A stretch of 64,000 nt of DNA from Pseudogulbenkiania ferrooxidans 2002 (GCF_000174355.1 NZ_ACIS01000004.1:190924-254923); one strand, 5' to 3'. Positions 18,307 to 27,799 are shown, counted from the stretch's first letter. Notes: generated by a model not told the origin, from the sequence alone. Program-made: numbers and translations.

Positions 18307-21015
18307 ATGACAGACACCACGGGACGCAACAAGACTGTCTCCTCGATCTGCTGTTACTGCGGCACCGGCTGCGGTGTCCTGATCCAGTCCGACGGCCAGC
18401 GCCTGACCTCGGTGGAAGGCGATCCCGCCCACCCGGCCAACCTCGGCCGGTTGTGCAGCAAGGGCCGCACCCTGGCCGACACCACCGGCAAGCCGGGCGC
18501 GCGCCTGCTCTATCCCGAGCTGCGCCACGACAAGACCGCCCCGCGCCAGCGCATCGCCTGGGACGACGCCATCGCCGGCGCCGCCGACCGCATCGCGGCG
18601 GCCGTCGCCGAGCACGGCCCCAACTCGGTGGCGTTCTACCTCTCCGGCCAACTGCTGACCGAGGACTACTACGTCTTCAACAAGCTGACGCGCGCCGTGG
18701 TCGGCACCAACAACGTCGACACCAACTCGCGGCTGTGCATGTCGAGCGCGGTGGCCGGCTACAAGGCCACGCTCGGTGCCGACGCGCCGCCGGCCTGTTA
18801 CGAAGACATCGACCAGGCCGAGGTGGTGCTGATCGCCGGCTCCAACATGGCCTACGCCCACCCGGTGCTGTTCCGCCGGCTGGAAGCCGCCAAGGCGGCC
18901 AACCCGGCGCTCAAGGTCATCGTCATCGACCCGCGCCGCACCGACACCGCCAGTCTCGCCGACCTCTACCTGCCGATCTTGCCCGGCACCGATGTGGCGC
19001 TGTTCCACGCCATGCTCAACGTGCTGGTGTGGGACGACCTGCTCGATCGCGACTACATCGAGCAGCACACCGAAGGTTTCGCCAAGCTGAAGGAGCGGCT
19101 GCGCGAATTCACCCCGCGTGCCGCCGCCGACATCTGCGGCATCAGCGAAGAAGACATCGTCACCGCCGCGCGCTGGTTCGGCCGCGCCGGCGCGGCCCTG
19201 TCGTTCTACACCATGGGCCTGAACCAGTCCGCCGCCGGCACCGACAAGAACGCCGCGCTGATCCACCTGCACCTGGCCACCGGCCAGATCGGCAAGCCCG
19301 GCGCCGGCCCGTTCTCGCTCACCGGCCAGCCCAACGCCATGGGCGGGCGCGAAGTAGGGGGGCTGGCCAACCTGCTGTCGGCGCACCGCGACCTCGCCAA
19401 CCCCGCGCACCGCGCCGAAGTGGCGGCGATCTGGGGCGTGGACAGCATCCCGGCCGAGCCCGGCCTGCCCGCCATCGAACTGTTCGAGGCCGCCTCGAAA
19501 GGGCAGATCAAGGTGTTGTGGGTGGTCTGCACCAACCCGGCGCAATCGCTGCCGGACCAGGCGCTGGTACGCCGCGCGCTGGAGAAGGTCGACTTCGTCA
19601 TCGTGCAGGAAGCCTTCGCCGGTTCCGAAACGCTGCCGTACGCCGACCTCGTGCTGCCGGCCAGCACCTGGCCGGAGAAGGACGGCACCGTCACCAACTC
19701 CGAGCGCCGCATCAGCCGCGTGCGCGCCGCGCTGCCGGCGCCGGGTGAGGCGCGCCACGACTGGATCATCGCGCGCGACGTGGCGCAGGCGCTGGAAGCG
19801 CGTCTGCATCCGCTTCGGCCAACCTTGTTTGGCTACGAAGAAGCGTCCCAGGTGTTCGCCGAGCACGTCGTCACCACCGCCGGGCGCGACCTCGACATCA
19901 CCGGCTTGAGCTACGCCGTGCTCGACCAGATCGGCCCGCAGCAATGGCCGTTCCCGGCCGGCGCCACCGCCGGCCAGGCGCGGCTCTATCAGGACGGCCG
20001 CTTCGCCACGCCGTCCGGCCGCGCCCGCTTCGTCGACATCGGCTACCGCCCGGTGGCGGAGAACGTCTCGGCGCAGTACCCGCTGCGCCTGACCACCGGC
20101 CGCCTGCGCGACCACTGGCACACCATGAGCCGCACCGCGCTGGTGCCAGGGCTGACCCGTCACGTCGAAGAACCGGTGCTGTCGCTCAACCCGCGCGACC
20201 TCGACCGCTACCACCTCAAGGAGGGTGACCTGGCGCGCATCAAGTCGCGGCGTGGCGCCATCGTGCTGCCGGTCGCAGCCGACGACAACCTGCGCCCCGG
20301 CATGGCCTTCCTGCCGATGCACTGGGGTGGTGCCTACATGGCCGGCAACGGTGTCAATGCCCTGACCTTGGGCAAGGTCGACCCGGTATCGCGCCAGCCT
20401 GAACTCAAGCACGCCGCCATCGCGCTCGAACCGGCGCGCCTGCCGTGGCGGCTCACCCTGCTGGTCAAGGGCGACGTGGCCCAGCTGCGCCAGCGCCTGA
20501 CCCCGTGGCTGGCACGCTTCCCCTACGCCGTGCTGCTGACGGTGGTTGCCGGCGGCACCGCGGTGCGCCTCAAGCTCGCGGCCGAAGCCGCCCCCGAGGC
20601 CGCTCTGCTCGAGGCGCTGGCCGACACGGTGACGCCGGCCGACGCCATGCTCGCCGCCTTCGACGACCCGGCACGAAGTGTGCTTAGAAGAGTGTGGCTG
20701 AACGGCAAAATGCCTTGCGCCTATCTGCTGGCCGGCGATGTCCGTGCCGACGAGGCGCTGGCCGACTGGTTCGACGACGGCGAAACGCCGGACAGCCTGG
20801 CGCGCTTGTTGATGGGCGGAGGCACTCTGATCCACCGTTCACGTGTAGTATGCGCCTGCACCGGGGTGCGCGAGGACGCCATCGTCCAGGCGATCGCCGC
20901 CGGTTGCGATGTTGAAGGGCTGAAATCGGGACTCGGCTGCGGCAGCGGCTGCGGTTCCTGTGTGCCGGAATTGACGAGGATGGTGGCTGCTGCCCAGGCA
21001 GCCCAGGGAGCATGA
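18307..21015 (+). CDS. nasA: Assimilatory nitrate reductase, molybdopterin catalytic subunit with C-terminal [2Fe-2S] domain
   Basis: 902 residues; cytosolic reduction of nitrate to nitrite. The N-terminal [4Fe-4S] cysteines are visible (C16, C19, C23 and C50 in CCYCGTGCG ... LCSKG), followed by the bis-MGD molybdopterin domains (NTNSRLCMSSAV, TGQPNAMGGREVGG, DTASLADLYLPI) and the dinucleotide-binding domain (LTTGRLRDHWHTMSRT). Residues about 848-895 are a BFD-like [2Fe-2S] domain (VCACTGV ... GCGSGCGSCVPE), as in Klebsiella NasA, which takes electrons from a reductase partner. No separate nasC-type reductase is in the window. GGGAGA is 6 nt before ATG 18307. A copy of CTTCGGCCAACCTT lies at 19813. 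Confidence 0.95.
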   Translation: MTDTTGRNKTVSSICCYCGTGCGVLIQSDGQRLTSVEGDPAHPANLGRLCSKGRTLADTTGKPGARLLYPELRHDKTAPRQRIAWDDAIAGAADRIAAAVAEHGPNSVAFYLSGQLLTEDYYVFNKLTRAVVGTNNVDTNSRLCMSSAVAGYKATLGADAPPACYEDIDQAEVVLIAGSNMAYAHPVLFRRLEAAKAANPALKVIVIDPRRTDTASLADLYLPILPGTDVALFHAMLNVLVWDDLLDRDYIEQHTEGFAKLKERLREFTPRAAADICGISEEDIVTAARWFGRAGAALSFYTMGLNQSAAGTDKNAALIHLHLATGQIGKPGAGPFSLTGQPNAMGGREVGGLANLLSAHRDLANPAHRAEVAAIWGVDSIPAEPGLPAIELFEAASKGQIKVLWVVCTNPAQSLPDQALVRRALEKVDFVIVQEAFAGSETLPYADLVLPASTWPEKDGTVTNSERRISRVRAALPAPGEARHDWIIARDVAQALEARLHPLRPTLFGYEEASQVFAEHVVTTAGRDLDITGLSYAVLDQIGPQQWPFPAGATAGQARLYQDGRFATPSGRARFVDIGYRPVAENVSAQYPLRLTTGRLRDHWHTMSRTALVPGLTRHVEEPVLSLNPRDLDRYHLKEGDLARIKSRRGAIVLPVAADDNLRPGMAFLPMHWGGAYMAGNGVNALTLGKVDPVSRQPELKHAAIALEPARLPWRLTLLVKGDVAQLRQRLTPWLARFPYAVLLTVVAGGTAVRLKLAAEAAPEAALLEALADTVTPADAMLAAFDDPARSVLRRVWLNGKMPCAYLLAGDVRADEALADWFDDGETPDSLARLLMGGGTLIHRSRVVCACTGVREDAIVQAIAAGCDVEGLKSGLGCGSGCGSCVPELTRMVAAAQAAQGA
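19813..19826 (+). repeat. Copy of CTTCGGCCAACCTT inside nasA
   Basis: In frame it reads CTT CGG CCA ACC TT(G). The leucine codon CTT and arginine codon CGG are unusual in this gene, where CTG and CGC dominate, which suggests that the DNA sequence itself is conserved. Confidence 0.55.
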
Positions 21016-21016
21016 G

Positions 21017-21772
21017 ATGCATACAGGCAAGGTCTATCTGATCGGGGCGGGCCCGGGTGATCCGGAACTGCTGACGCTCAAGGCGGTGAAGGCCCTTCAG
21101 GCCGCCGACGTCTGGCTGGTGGACGACTTGGTCAGCCGCGAGGTGCTGGGCTTCGCCCGCCCCGACGCGCGCATCGTGCACGTCGGCAAGCGCGGCGGCT
21201 GTCGCTCCACGCCGCAAGCCTTCATTCATCGCCTGATGCTGCGCTACGCCCGCCACGGCAAGGTGGTGGCGCGCGTCAAGGGCGGCGATCCCTTCATCTT
21301 CGGCCGCGGCGGAGAAGAATGGCAGTGGCTGGCCGAGCGCGGCGTCACGGTCGAAGCCGTCGGCGGCCTTACCGCCGGTCTCGCGGTCGGCCCGGCGCTC
21401 GGCCTGCCGCTGACCCATCGCGGCCTCAGCCGCGGTGTGACGCTGGTCACCGCGCACACCCAGGACGGCAGCCCGCTGCCGTGGGCAGCGTTGGCGCAAG
21501 CCGGACTCACCGTGGTGTGCTACATGGGCATGAGCGACCTGCCGTCGCTGACCACAGTCTGGCGCGAAGCCGGCTTCGCCACCGATCTGCCGGTGGCGGT
21601 GGTGCACCGCGTCGGCTGTCCGGAGCAGCGTGCCGTGGTCAGCACGCTGGCCAACCTGGTCGCCGACGTGCGCGAGGCCCGGCTCGCCAGCCCCGCCGTC
21701 ATCGTGCTGGGCGAAGTCGCCGGCCTGGCTGCCTTGCAGCCGCAACTGGAGCAGGCGTGCAGGGTTGCATAG
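21017..21772 (+). CDS. cobA: Uroporphyrinogen-III C-methyltransferase (siroheme synthesis)
   Basis: 251 residues. SAM-dependent methylation of uroporphyrinogen III at C2 and C7 to precorrin-2, the entry to siroheme needed by NirB. Family motifs are present: VYLIGAGPGDPELLTLKA near the N-terminus, VDDLVS, and RVKGGDPFIFGRGGEE. It lacks the CysG N-terminal dehydrogenase/chelatase part, so precorrin-2 must be oxidised and loaded with iron by another protein. It starts 1 bp after the nasA stop, so it is translationally linked in the nirBD-nasA-cobA operon. Confidence 0.95.
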   Translation: MHTGKVYLIGAGPGDPELLTLKAVKALQAADVWLVDDLVSREVLGFARPDARIVHVGKRGGCRSTPQAFIHRLMLRYARHGKVVARVKGGDPFIFGRGGEEWQWLAERGVTVEAVGGLTAGLAVGPALGLPLTHRGLSRGVTLVTAHTQDGSPLPWAALAQAGLTVVCYMGMSDLPSLTTVWREAGFATDLPVAVVHRVGCPEQRAVVSTLANLVADVREARLASPAVIVLGEVAGLAALQPQLEQACRVA

Positions 21773-21822
21773 GACAACACCCGTAGCGGGGCGGGGTCAT
21801 GCCGCTACGCGAAGGTCACAAC

Positions 21823-21857
21823 AAAAGCGCCGGTCATGGGGAGTGACCGGCGCTTTT
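21823..21857 (+). terminator. Terminator of the nirBD-nasA-cobA operon
   Basis: Perfect 14-bp stem AAAAGCGCCGGTCA/TGACCGGCGCTTTT with a 7-nt loop. Preceded by another hairpin GTAGCGG/CCGCTAC (21783-21808). Confidence 0.85.
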
Positions 21858-21870
21858 GTGTCTGAATCTC

Positions 21871-22039
21871 AGAACCTGTTCATCTGTCGCGAGCGGCCCT
21901 CAGCGGGACAGCCCGGCACGGAAATCAGGATGTACATGGAGTACATGAGGATCATGGCTGAGCAAATCGGAGATTCGCACACGCAGAGTAACGCATGAGC
22001 CCCAATCAGGTGTGCGCCGCAAGATCATGAACAGGTTCT
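21871..22039. repeat. Dispersed imperfect palindrome, copy R2
   Basis: 169 bp bounded by exact 13-bp inverted ends AGAACCTGTTCAT / ATGAACAGGTTCT. The interior contains ATGAGGATCATGGCTGAGC and a core GCAAATCGGAGATTCGC. The reverse complement of copy R4 (27799-27978) aligns to it over almost its full length. No ORF is carried. Confidence 0.8.
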
Positions 22040-22106
22040 CACGGCCAAGGTAATCGGCTTGATGGCCGTCAACGCGGTGACTCGGCGGCCTGTTTATGCT
22101 TTATGC

Positions 22107-22201
22107 CGTGTGGCGATAAAGTCTAAATCCCCCTTGTGGTGTCGCGATTTAACATCACCGTAATAGGAAAGACACATTGAGTGTCTATATTTCGCCACAC
22201 G
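22107..22201. other. Porin upstream region bounded by perfect 10-bp inverted repeats
   Basis: CGTGTGGCGA (22107-22116) and its exact reverse complement TCGCCACACG (22192-22201) enclose 75 bp that include the hairpin GACAC-ATTGA-GTGTC (22171-22185). It precedes the porin start by 48 bp. It could be a pair of operator sites or a structured 5' leader; no sequence decides. Confidence 0.4.
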
Positions 22202-22249
22202 TTTCACCCGACGAAGCGTGAAATACAACAACCCTAGTGAGTTATCGCA

Positions 22250-23311
22250 ATGAAGAAGAATCTGCTTGCCTTGGCGGTCGCCTCCGCCCTGATCGCCCCG
22301 GCCGCCCTGGCCGACGTCACCCTCTACGGCACCATCAGCGAGTCGATCGAATCGGTCAAGGCCACTGGTTCGACCAATTCCGCCAACGACATCAAGTCCA
22401 CCACCCGCGTCAGCTCCAACGTGTCCAAGCTGGGCTTCAAGGGCAATGAAGACCTGGGCGACGGCCTGAAGGCCATCTGGCAGGTCGAGCAGGAAATCTC
22501 CGTCGATGACGGCGGCACCCGCAAGGGCACTTTTGCCACCCGCAACAGCTTCGTCGGTCTGGACGGCGCCTTCGGTAAGGCCTTCATGGGCTACAACGAC
22601 AGCGCCTACAAGGCTCTGCTCAAGCCGATCCTGGTCAACCCGATGGCTGACACCATCGCCGAAATCTGCACCGACAAGTCGGTGTTCTGCCATGGCGACA
22701 CGCGTCTGGCCAACTCGGTGCATTACTACACCCCGAACTTCGCCGGCTTCCAGGCTGCCGTGTCCTATGGCACCGACGAAACTCGCGCTATCGTCGGCAC
22801 CGACCGTACCAACAAGGACGTCTGGAGCCTGGCCGCAGCCTACTCGATCGACGGCTTCAACGTCGGCGTGGGCTACGACCGTCGCAACGACAAGAACGCC
22901 GTGGCCAGCGACGCCAACCTGAACCAGTCCTTCTGGAAAGTGGCCGCCAGCTACAAGTTCGGCGACACCAAGATCGGTGCCGGCTTCGAGCAGGAGCGTA
23001 ACGACACGACCACCGGCGATACCAAGCAGAACGCCTGGACCGTCGGCGCCGAGCAGAAATTCGGCAACTTCGGCGTGAGCCTGGCCTACGCCAAGCTGCA
23101 AGAGTCCAAGTCCGACGCCAAGGACGGTGCCAACCAGTGGACCCTGGGCGCCACCTACGATCTGTCCAAGCGCACCCAGACCTACGCCTACTACACCCGT
23201 ATCGCCAACGACGACAACGCCAGCCGCACCTTCGGCAACGCCGGCCTGACCGGCGTCGGTGCCGGTTCCAACCCGACCGGCTTCGGTGTTGGCCTGAAGC
23301 ACTCGTTCTAA
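22250..23311 (+). CDS. Gram-negative porin (neisserial/burkholderial type)
   Basis: 353 residues. Signal peptide MKKNLLALAVASALIAPAALA, then a 16-strand beta-barrel porin beginning DVTLYGTISESIE, the standard start of this family, and ending in a strand closing with F (GVGLKHSF), the BAM recognition end. Strand-turn motifs SSNVSKLGFKGNEDLGDGLKAIWQVEQ and ATRNSFVGLDGAFGKAFMG are typical. It forms trimeric outer-membrane channels for small solutes. It is monocistronic with its own terminator. Confidence 0.94.
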   Translation: MKKNLLALAVASALIAPAALADVTLYGTISESIESVKATGSTNSANDIKSTTRVSSNVSKLGFKGNEDLGDGLKAIWQVEQEISVDDGGTRKGTFATRNSFVGLDGAFGKAFMGYNDSAYKALLKPILVNPMADTIAEICTDKSVFCHGDTRLANSVHYYTPNFAGFQAAVSYGTDETRAIVGTDRTNKDVWSLAAAYSIDGFNVGVGYDRRNDKNAVASDANLNQSFWKVAASYKFGDTKIGAGFEQERNDTTTGDTKQNAWTVGAEQKFGNFGVSLAYAKLQESKSDAKDGANQWTLGATYDLSKRTQTYAYYTRIANDDNASRTFGNAGLTGVGAGSNPTGFGVGLKHSF

Positions 23312-23334
23312 GCGAACGCCCGCGTCTCTCCCCG

Positions 23335-23367
23335 CCGCCTGCGACCTCCGGTCGCCGGCGGTTTTTT
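23335..23367 (+). terminator. Porin terminator
   Basis: CCGCCTGCGACC/GGTCGCCGGCGG, a 12-bp stem with one mismatch and loop TCC, followed by six T residues. Confidence 0.85.
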
Positions 23368-23501
23368 CGTTTGTGAGGCCAGGGCAGGGGGGCAATCTCG
23401 AAGTGCCCGTCCCGCACTACGCCTCGGCGGCCGTTTCATGGTACGGTTAGCGCCTGCTTGTTTCGCTCATCAACCAACACTACGAGACTGTGGCCCGCAC
23501 C

Positions 23502-24698
23502 ATGTTCGAACACGTTGACGCCTACGCCGGCGACCCGATCCTCACCCTCGTCGAAACCTTCAATAACGACCCGCGCCCGAACAAGGTCAACCTCGGCATC
23601 GGCCTGTACTACGACGAACAAGGACGCATTCCACTGTTGCCGTCGGTGCAGAAGGCCGAGGTGGCGCGTGTGCAAGCCGCCGGCCCTCGCTCCTACCTGC
23701 CAATGGAAGGTGCCGCCAACTACCGCCGGGCGGTGCAGGAGTTGCTGTTCGGTGCCGGGCACGAGGCCGTCACGTCCGACCGCATCGCCACCATCCAGAC
23801 CATCGGCGGCTCCGGTGCGTTGAAGATCGGCGCCGATCTGTTGAAGCGCTACTTCCCCGAGAGCGAAGTCTGGGTCAGCAGCCCGACCTGGGACAACCAC
23901 CGCGCCATGTTCGAAGGTGCCGGCTTCGTGGTGCACGACTACCCCTACTACGACGCAGTCAGCGGCGGCGTGAAATTCGACGAAATGATCACCTGCTTCA
24001 AGCAGTTGCCGGCCAAGACCGTGGTGCTGCTGCACCCGTGCTGCCACAACCCGACCGGTGTCGATCTCTCCAACGCGCAGTGGCGCGAGGTGATCGCCGT
24101 GGTCAAAGAGCGCGAGCTGATCCCCTTCCTCGACATCGCCTACCAGGGCTTCGGCGACGGGCTGAACGAAGACGCCTACGCCATCCGCACCATGGCCGAC
24201 GCCGGTATCAGCTTCTTCGTCAGCAACTCGTTCTCCAAGAACCTGTCGTTCTACGGCGAGCGCTGTGGCGGCCTGTCGGTGGTGTGCCAGGACGCCGAAG
24301 AAGCCGGACGCGTGCTGGGCCAGATGAAGGCCACGGTGCGCCGCAACTATTCCAGCCCGCCGACCCACGGCGGCCAGGTCACCGCCATGGTGATGAACGA
24401 CGCGGTGCTGCGCCAGGAATGGGAGGGCGAGGTCGCCGAAATGCGCGAGCGCATCAAGGCCATGCGCCAGAAGCTGTATGAGGTGCTGGCCGCCAAGGTG
24501 CCGGGCCGTGATTTCAGCTACTTCATCAAGCAGCGCGGCATGTTCAGCTACACCGGTCTGACCCCGGAACAGGTCGACCGTCTGCGTGAGGAGTTCGCGG
24601 TCTACTTGGTGCGTTCCGGCCGCATGTGCGTCGCCGGTCTCAACAGCCGCAACGTCGAGTATGTGGCGGATGCGATGGCCGAGGTGCTGAAGGGCTGA
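23502..24698 (+). CDS. tyrB: Aromatic-amino-acid aminotransferase
   Basis: 398 residues, class I PLP aminotransferase. The start [16 protein letters not shown] matches E. coli TyrB (397 residues), so I choose ATG 23502 over the upstream in-frame GTG 23490. The PLP lysine is in [22 protein letters not shown] and the substrate arginine in SGRMCVAGL are present. It transaminates phenylpyruvate and 4-hydroxyphenylpyruvate, and often aspartate and branched 2-oxo acids. An aspartate aminotransferase role cannot be excluded by sequence alone. Repeat R3 starts at the last base of its stop codon. Confidence 0.93.
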   Translation: MFEHVDAYAGDPILTLVETFNNDPRPNKVNLGIGLYYDEQGRIPLLPSVQKAEVARVQAAGPRSYLPMEGAANYRRAVQELLFGAGHEAVTSDRIATIQTIGGSGALKIGADLLKRYFPESEVWVSSPTWDNHRAMFEGAGFVVHDYPYYDAVSGGVKFDEMITCFKQLPAKTVVLLHPCCHNPTGVDLSNAQWREVIAVVKERELIPFLDIAYQGFGDGLNEDAYAIRTMADAGISFFVSNSFSKNLSFYGERCGGLSVVCQDAEEAGRVLGQMKATVRRNYSSPPTHGGQVTAMVMNDAVLRQEWEGEVAEMRERIKAMRQKLYEVLAAKVPGRDFSYFIKQRGMFSYTGLTPEQVDRLREEFAVYLVRSGRMCVAGLNSRNVEYVADAMAEVLKG

Positions 24699-24897
24699 GA
24701 ATCTATCCCGCCAGGCGGCTGCGCCTTCGCATCTTGAGTGCCGGCAGTACTGCGTGCGAATCTATCGCTGAGCAAATCGGAGATTTGCACGCAGGGATTC
24801 GCTCAGCGATACGGAATCCTCATGTACTCCGTGTACATTCCTGTGCGCTGGCGGCACTCAACCTGCTTTGGCACGCTCGCCCGGTGGGGTAGATTCT
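24698..24897. repeat. Dispersed imperfect palindrome, copy R3
   Basis: 200 bp starting at the tyrB stop codon. Ends AGAATCTATCCCGCC / GGTGGGGTAGATTCT are imperfect inverted repeats. The interior has GCTGAGCAAATCGGAGATTT (close to R2), a second pairing block GATTCGCTCAGCGAT, and CCTCATGTACTCCGTGTAC. The outer ~45 bp on each side match R1. No ORF. Confidence 0.8.
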
Positions 24898-24920
24898 GTG
24901 TCTGCATGTTGCTGGCAAGG

Positions 24921-24957
24921 ATGAAAGCGGCCGCCCGTATGGGGCGGCCGCTTTCAT
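24921..24957. terminator. Bidirectional terminator between tyrB and fliW
   Basis: Perfect 16-bp stem (ATGAAAGCGGCCGCCC and its complement) with a 5-nt loop, between the convergent genes. T-rich sequence is modest on both sides. Confidence 0.7.
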
Positions 24958-24998
24958 TGTGGATGAGGGAAGGCGCAGCCGACTAATGAAACAGACGC

Positions 24999-25445
24999 TC
25001 AGCCGCGGTTGTGGAACAGGATGTCACACCCTAGCCCGGCCTTCTGCAAACCACGGCGCGCCGCCAGGTTGATCACTAGCGGGTTGCGCACGTTGGCCCT
25101 GAGCGGGGCCAGTACCGGGTGTGCCTCATCGGCCTGCTCCTGTGGCTTGTACACCATCAGCAGGATGGCCGCATCCTCCGGGCGGCTCAATTCGAGTGCG
25201 GTCACGTCGTCTTCACTCAGCTCGATTTCGTAGCGCAGTCCCAATTCAGTGGGCGACACCACGCTGAACAGAACGTCGGGGTTGTCGAGCGACTGCATCC
25301 AGAACACGCTGGGCTCGGCTTTGTCCTGATCGTGAAACAGCTGGAAGCGGGTGCAGTTTTCAAATGCGGGAATACCATGGGGGAAGAGCAGGGTGGTGGC
25401 TTCGTTCACCTCGACTTCGCCCAGCAGGCTCGATCTGAACAGCAT
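24999..25445 (-). CDS. fliW: Flagellar assembly factor FliW
   Basis: 148 residues. FliW binds flagellin and, when flagellin is exported, is freed to sequester the translational repressor CsrA. Family signatures: LLFPHGIPAFENCTRFQLF, FWMQSLDNPDVLFSVVSP, and NPLVINLAARRGLQ. No csrA or flagellar gene is adjacent, although fliW often lies beside csrA. The cell is therefore probably flagellated. Confidence 0.9.
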   Translation of the reverse strand: MLFRSSLLGEVEVNEATTLLFPHGIPAFENCTRFQLFHDQDKAEPSVFWMQSLDNPDVLFSVVSPTELGLRYEIELSEDDVTALELSRPEDAAILLMVYKPQEQADEAHPVLAPLRANVRNPLVINLAARRGLQKAGLGCDILFHNRG

Positions 25446-25631
25446 GGTTGGCTCCTAACGGGGGTCTGGTCGCTCATTATGCCTGATGGGTGATTGTCTG
25501 GCGGGCAAAATCCGTCCGGCTTGCCAAGGCGCGCCAGGGCCGGCCGTCGTATTACAATCGTGGGCTGTACAAGGCTCGCCGCCTCCCCTTGAGGATCGGG
25601 CCGAGGCCGTTTCAAAACAAGGTGCCATGCC

Positions 25632-25844
25632 ATGCTTCAACTGTTTTTCCGCCGCCTGCGTCAGGACCGCCGCCTCGCGATCCTGGTGCTGTTGTTGTCC
25701 ACGCTGTTGCTGGCACTGGCCGGTGCCGGCATGCAGTCGTCTTCGGCGAACGGTCTGCTGCCGTCGCTGCTCTGGTCCGGGCTGATGGTGGTCGGCGTGG
25801 TGGGGCAGTTCACCGCGCTGGTGGCGCTGATGAAAAAACCATGA
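25632..25844 (+). CDS. Small hydrophobic membrane protein
   Basis: 70 residues: a basic start (RRLRQDRR), then two hydrophobic helices (LAILVLLLSTLLLALAGAGM and LLWSGLMVVGVVGQFTALVALM) and a KKP end. Short, with host-like codons and followed by a 170-bp gap. Probably real, but no family recognised. Confidence 0.5.
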   Translation: MLQLFFRRLRQDRRLAILVLLLSTLLLALAGAGMQSSSANGLLPSLLWSGLMVVGVVGQFTALVALMKKP

Positions 25845-26014
25845 AGTAAAAAGGGCATTCAAAACAGTATCTTAAACCACCGGGGTTTGGGGCGGGTCGC
25901 AGTTGACTGTGGCCGGGGCGGGGCGCATAATCGCGCCGCACAATAGATCGAAAACAAGGCTCCACTGCCGGTGGGGCCTTGTTCTTTTTTCTCTCTTCAG
26001 GAGTGTTCCTCGTC

Positions 26015-26434
26015 ATGGACCACCACGGGTTGCTGCGACAGCTGGAAACGTTGGCGCTGCCTGAAGCCGACTTCAACCACGAAGCCCATCTGCTGGCGGC
26101 CTGGGCCTACCGGCGCCAGTACCCGGCACGCGAGGCGGCGGCACGTTGCGCCCGCACCCTGTCGCGCTACGCCATGGCCAAGGGCGCGGCGCACAAGTAC
26201 CACCACACGCTGACCATGGCGGCGCTGGCCATCCTCTACAGCCGCCTCGACGCGAAGCCGGAATTGCTGGACGACTGGCCCGCCTTCCTGGCGTGCTGCC
26301 CGGACGTGCGCGACGACCTGCCAAGCCTGTTGCGGCAACACTATTCCGAAGAAAAACTGCATGACGAGACCGCGCGCCGAGCCTTTGTCGCGCCGGACCT
26401 CAAGCCGCTGCCCGCCAGCGCCATGCTGCACTGA
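26015..26434 (+). CDS. Conserved hypothetical protein with histidine motifs (FNHEAHL / KYHHTLT)
   Basis: 139 residues, soluble and helical. FNHEAHLLAAWAYRR near the N-terminus and AAHKYHHTLTMAAL in the middle recur in a family of small proteobacterial proteins of unknown function, as far as I can recall; the paired histidines look like a metal or catalytic site. It ends 21 bp before trhP and may be cotranscribed. AGGAG at 25999-26004 precedes ATG 26015. Confidence 0.65.
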   Translation: MDHHGLLRQLETLALPEADFNHEAHLLAAWAYRRQYPAREAAARCARTLSRYAMAKGAAHKYHHTLTMAALAILYSRLDAKPELLDDWPAFLACCPDVRDDLPSLLRQHYSEEKLHDETARRAFVAPDLKPLPASAMLH

Positions 26435-26455
26435 AAAACTGGAACCGAAAGCCTG

Positions 26456-27799
26456 ATGAAAGCCCCGGAACTGCTGCTCCCCGCCGGCTCGCTCGACAAG
26501 ATGCGTGCCGCCTACGACTATGGCGCCGACGCCGTCTACGCCGGCCAGCCGCGTTACTCGCTGCGCGCCCGCAACAACGAATTCAAGCTGGAAGAACTGC
26601 GCCAGGGTATCGAAGAGGCGCATGCACGCGGCAAGCAGTTCTTCGTCGCCAGCAACATCCTGCCGCACAACGCCAAGCTCAAGACCTATCTCGCCGACAT
26701 GGAACCGGTGATCGCCATGAAGCCGGACGCGCTGATCATGGCCGACCCCGGCCTGATCATGATGGTGCGCGAGAAATGGCCGGAGGTGAATATCCACCTC
26801 TCGGTGCAGGCCAATACCACCAACCTGATGGGCGTGAAGTTCTGGCAGAAGATCGGCCTGACCCGCGTCATCCTGTCGCGCGAGCTGAGTCTGGATGAAA
26901 TCGCCGAGATCCGCCAGGAATGCCCGGACATGGAGCTCGAAGTGTTCGTGCACGGCGCGCTGTGCATCGCCTACTCCGGCCGCTGCCTGCTCTCCGGCTA
27001 CTTCAACCACCGCGACCCGAACCAGGGCACCTGTACCAACGCCTGCCGCTGGGACTACAAGATGCACGACACCCAGGGCGACGACGCCGGCGACGTGCAG
27101 ACCATCAAGTTCGACTTCAACAAGGCGCTGGAAGAAGCCAACCAGAGCTTCGCCGCCTGTGGCGGGGCCGAGCGCCACCCGCTGGCCGACAAGACCTACC
27201 TGATCGAAGAGGGTAGCCGTCCGGGCGAACTGATGCCGATCATCGAGGACGAGCACGGCACCTACATCATGAACTCCAAGGACCTGCGCGCCATCGAGCA
27301 GGTGGAGAAGCTGGTAAAGATCGGCGTCGATTCGCTGAAGATCGAAGGCCGCACCAAGTCGATCTACTACGTGTCGCGCACTGCCCAGGCCTACCGCAAG
27401 GCCATCGACGACGCCGTGGCCGGCCGCCCGTTCGACTTCTCGCTGTTGTCCGATCTGGAAGGCCTGGCCAACCGCGGCTATACCCCGGGCTTCCTTGAGC
27501 GTCACCAGACCCAGGAATACCAGAACTACCTGACCGGCCACTCACAGGCCAAGCGCAGCCAGTACGTCGGCGAAGTGCTTGAAATCGATGCCGAGGGCTG
27601 GGCGCTGATCGATGTGAAGAACCGCTTCGCCGTCGGCGACCAACTGGAAATCATCCATCCGAGCGGCAACCGCATCGTCGACCTTACCACCATGACGCGG
27701 GACGGCGCGGCCACCGAGGTGGCGCCGGGCAACGGCGTCAAGGTCAAGATTCCAGGCATGGAAGGGATGGAAAAAGCCCTGATCGCGCGTCTCCTCTGA
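26456..27799 (+). CDS. trhP: tRNA hydroxylation protein TrhP (U32 peptidase family, YegQ)
   Basis: 447 residues, close in length to E. coli YegQ/TrhP (453). Begins MKAPELLLPAGSLDKMRAAYDYGADAVYAG, the U32 signature start. CIAYSGRCLLSGYFNHRDPNQGTCTNACRW holds the cysteines thought to carry the iron-sulfur cluster. TrhP makes 5-hydroxyuridine at tRNA position 34 using prephenate. Peptidase annotation is historical. Repeat R4 begins at the last base of its stop codon. Confidence 0.94.
   Translation: MKAPELLLPAGSLDKMRAAYDYGADAVYAGQPRYSLRARNNEFKLEELRQGIEEAHARGKQFFVASNILPHNAKLKTYLADMEPVIAMKPDALIMADPGLIMMVREKWPEVNIHLSVQANTTNLMGVKFWQKIGLTRVILSRELSLDEIAEIRQECPDMELEVFVHGALCIAYSGRCLLSGYFNHRDPNQGTCTNACRWDYKMHDTQGDDAGDVQTIKFDFNKALEEANQSFAACGGAERHPLADKTYLIEEGSRPGELMPIIEDEHGTYIMNSKDLRAIEQVEKLVKIGVDSLKIEGRTKSIYYVSRTAQAYRKAIDDAVAGRPFDFSLLSDLEGLANRGYTPGFLERHQTQEYQNYLTGHSQAKRSQYVGEVLEIDAEGWALIDVKNRFAVGDQLEIIHPSGNRIVDLTTMTRDGAATEVAPGNGVKVKIPGMEGMEKALIARLL

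Noticed and set aside
17944-20835. A 963-codon open frame on the minus strand across nirD and nasA
   Set aside because: It is the antisense shadow of nasA and nirD in GC-rich DNA, low in complexity, with no family motifs. The plus-strand frame has a complete set of molybdopterin reductase motifs.
24870-24890. TGGCAC within repeat R3 as a fifth sigma-54 promoter
   Set aside because: The -12 element TTGC is absent at the needed spacing.
24698-24897. Palindromic repeats as insertion sequences
   Set aside because: No transposase frame is present and the end sequences differ among copies, so no IS family can be named.
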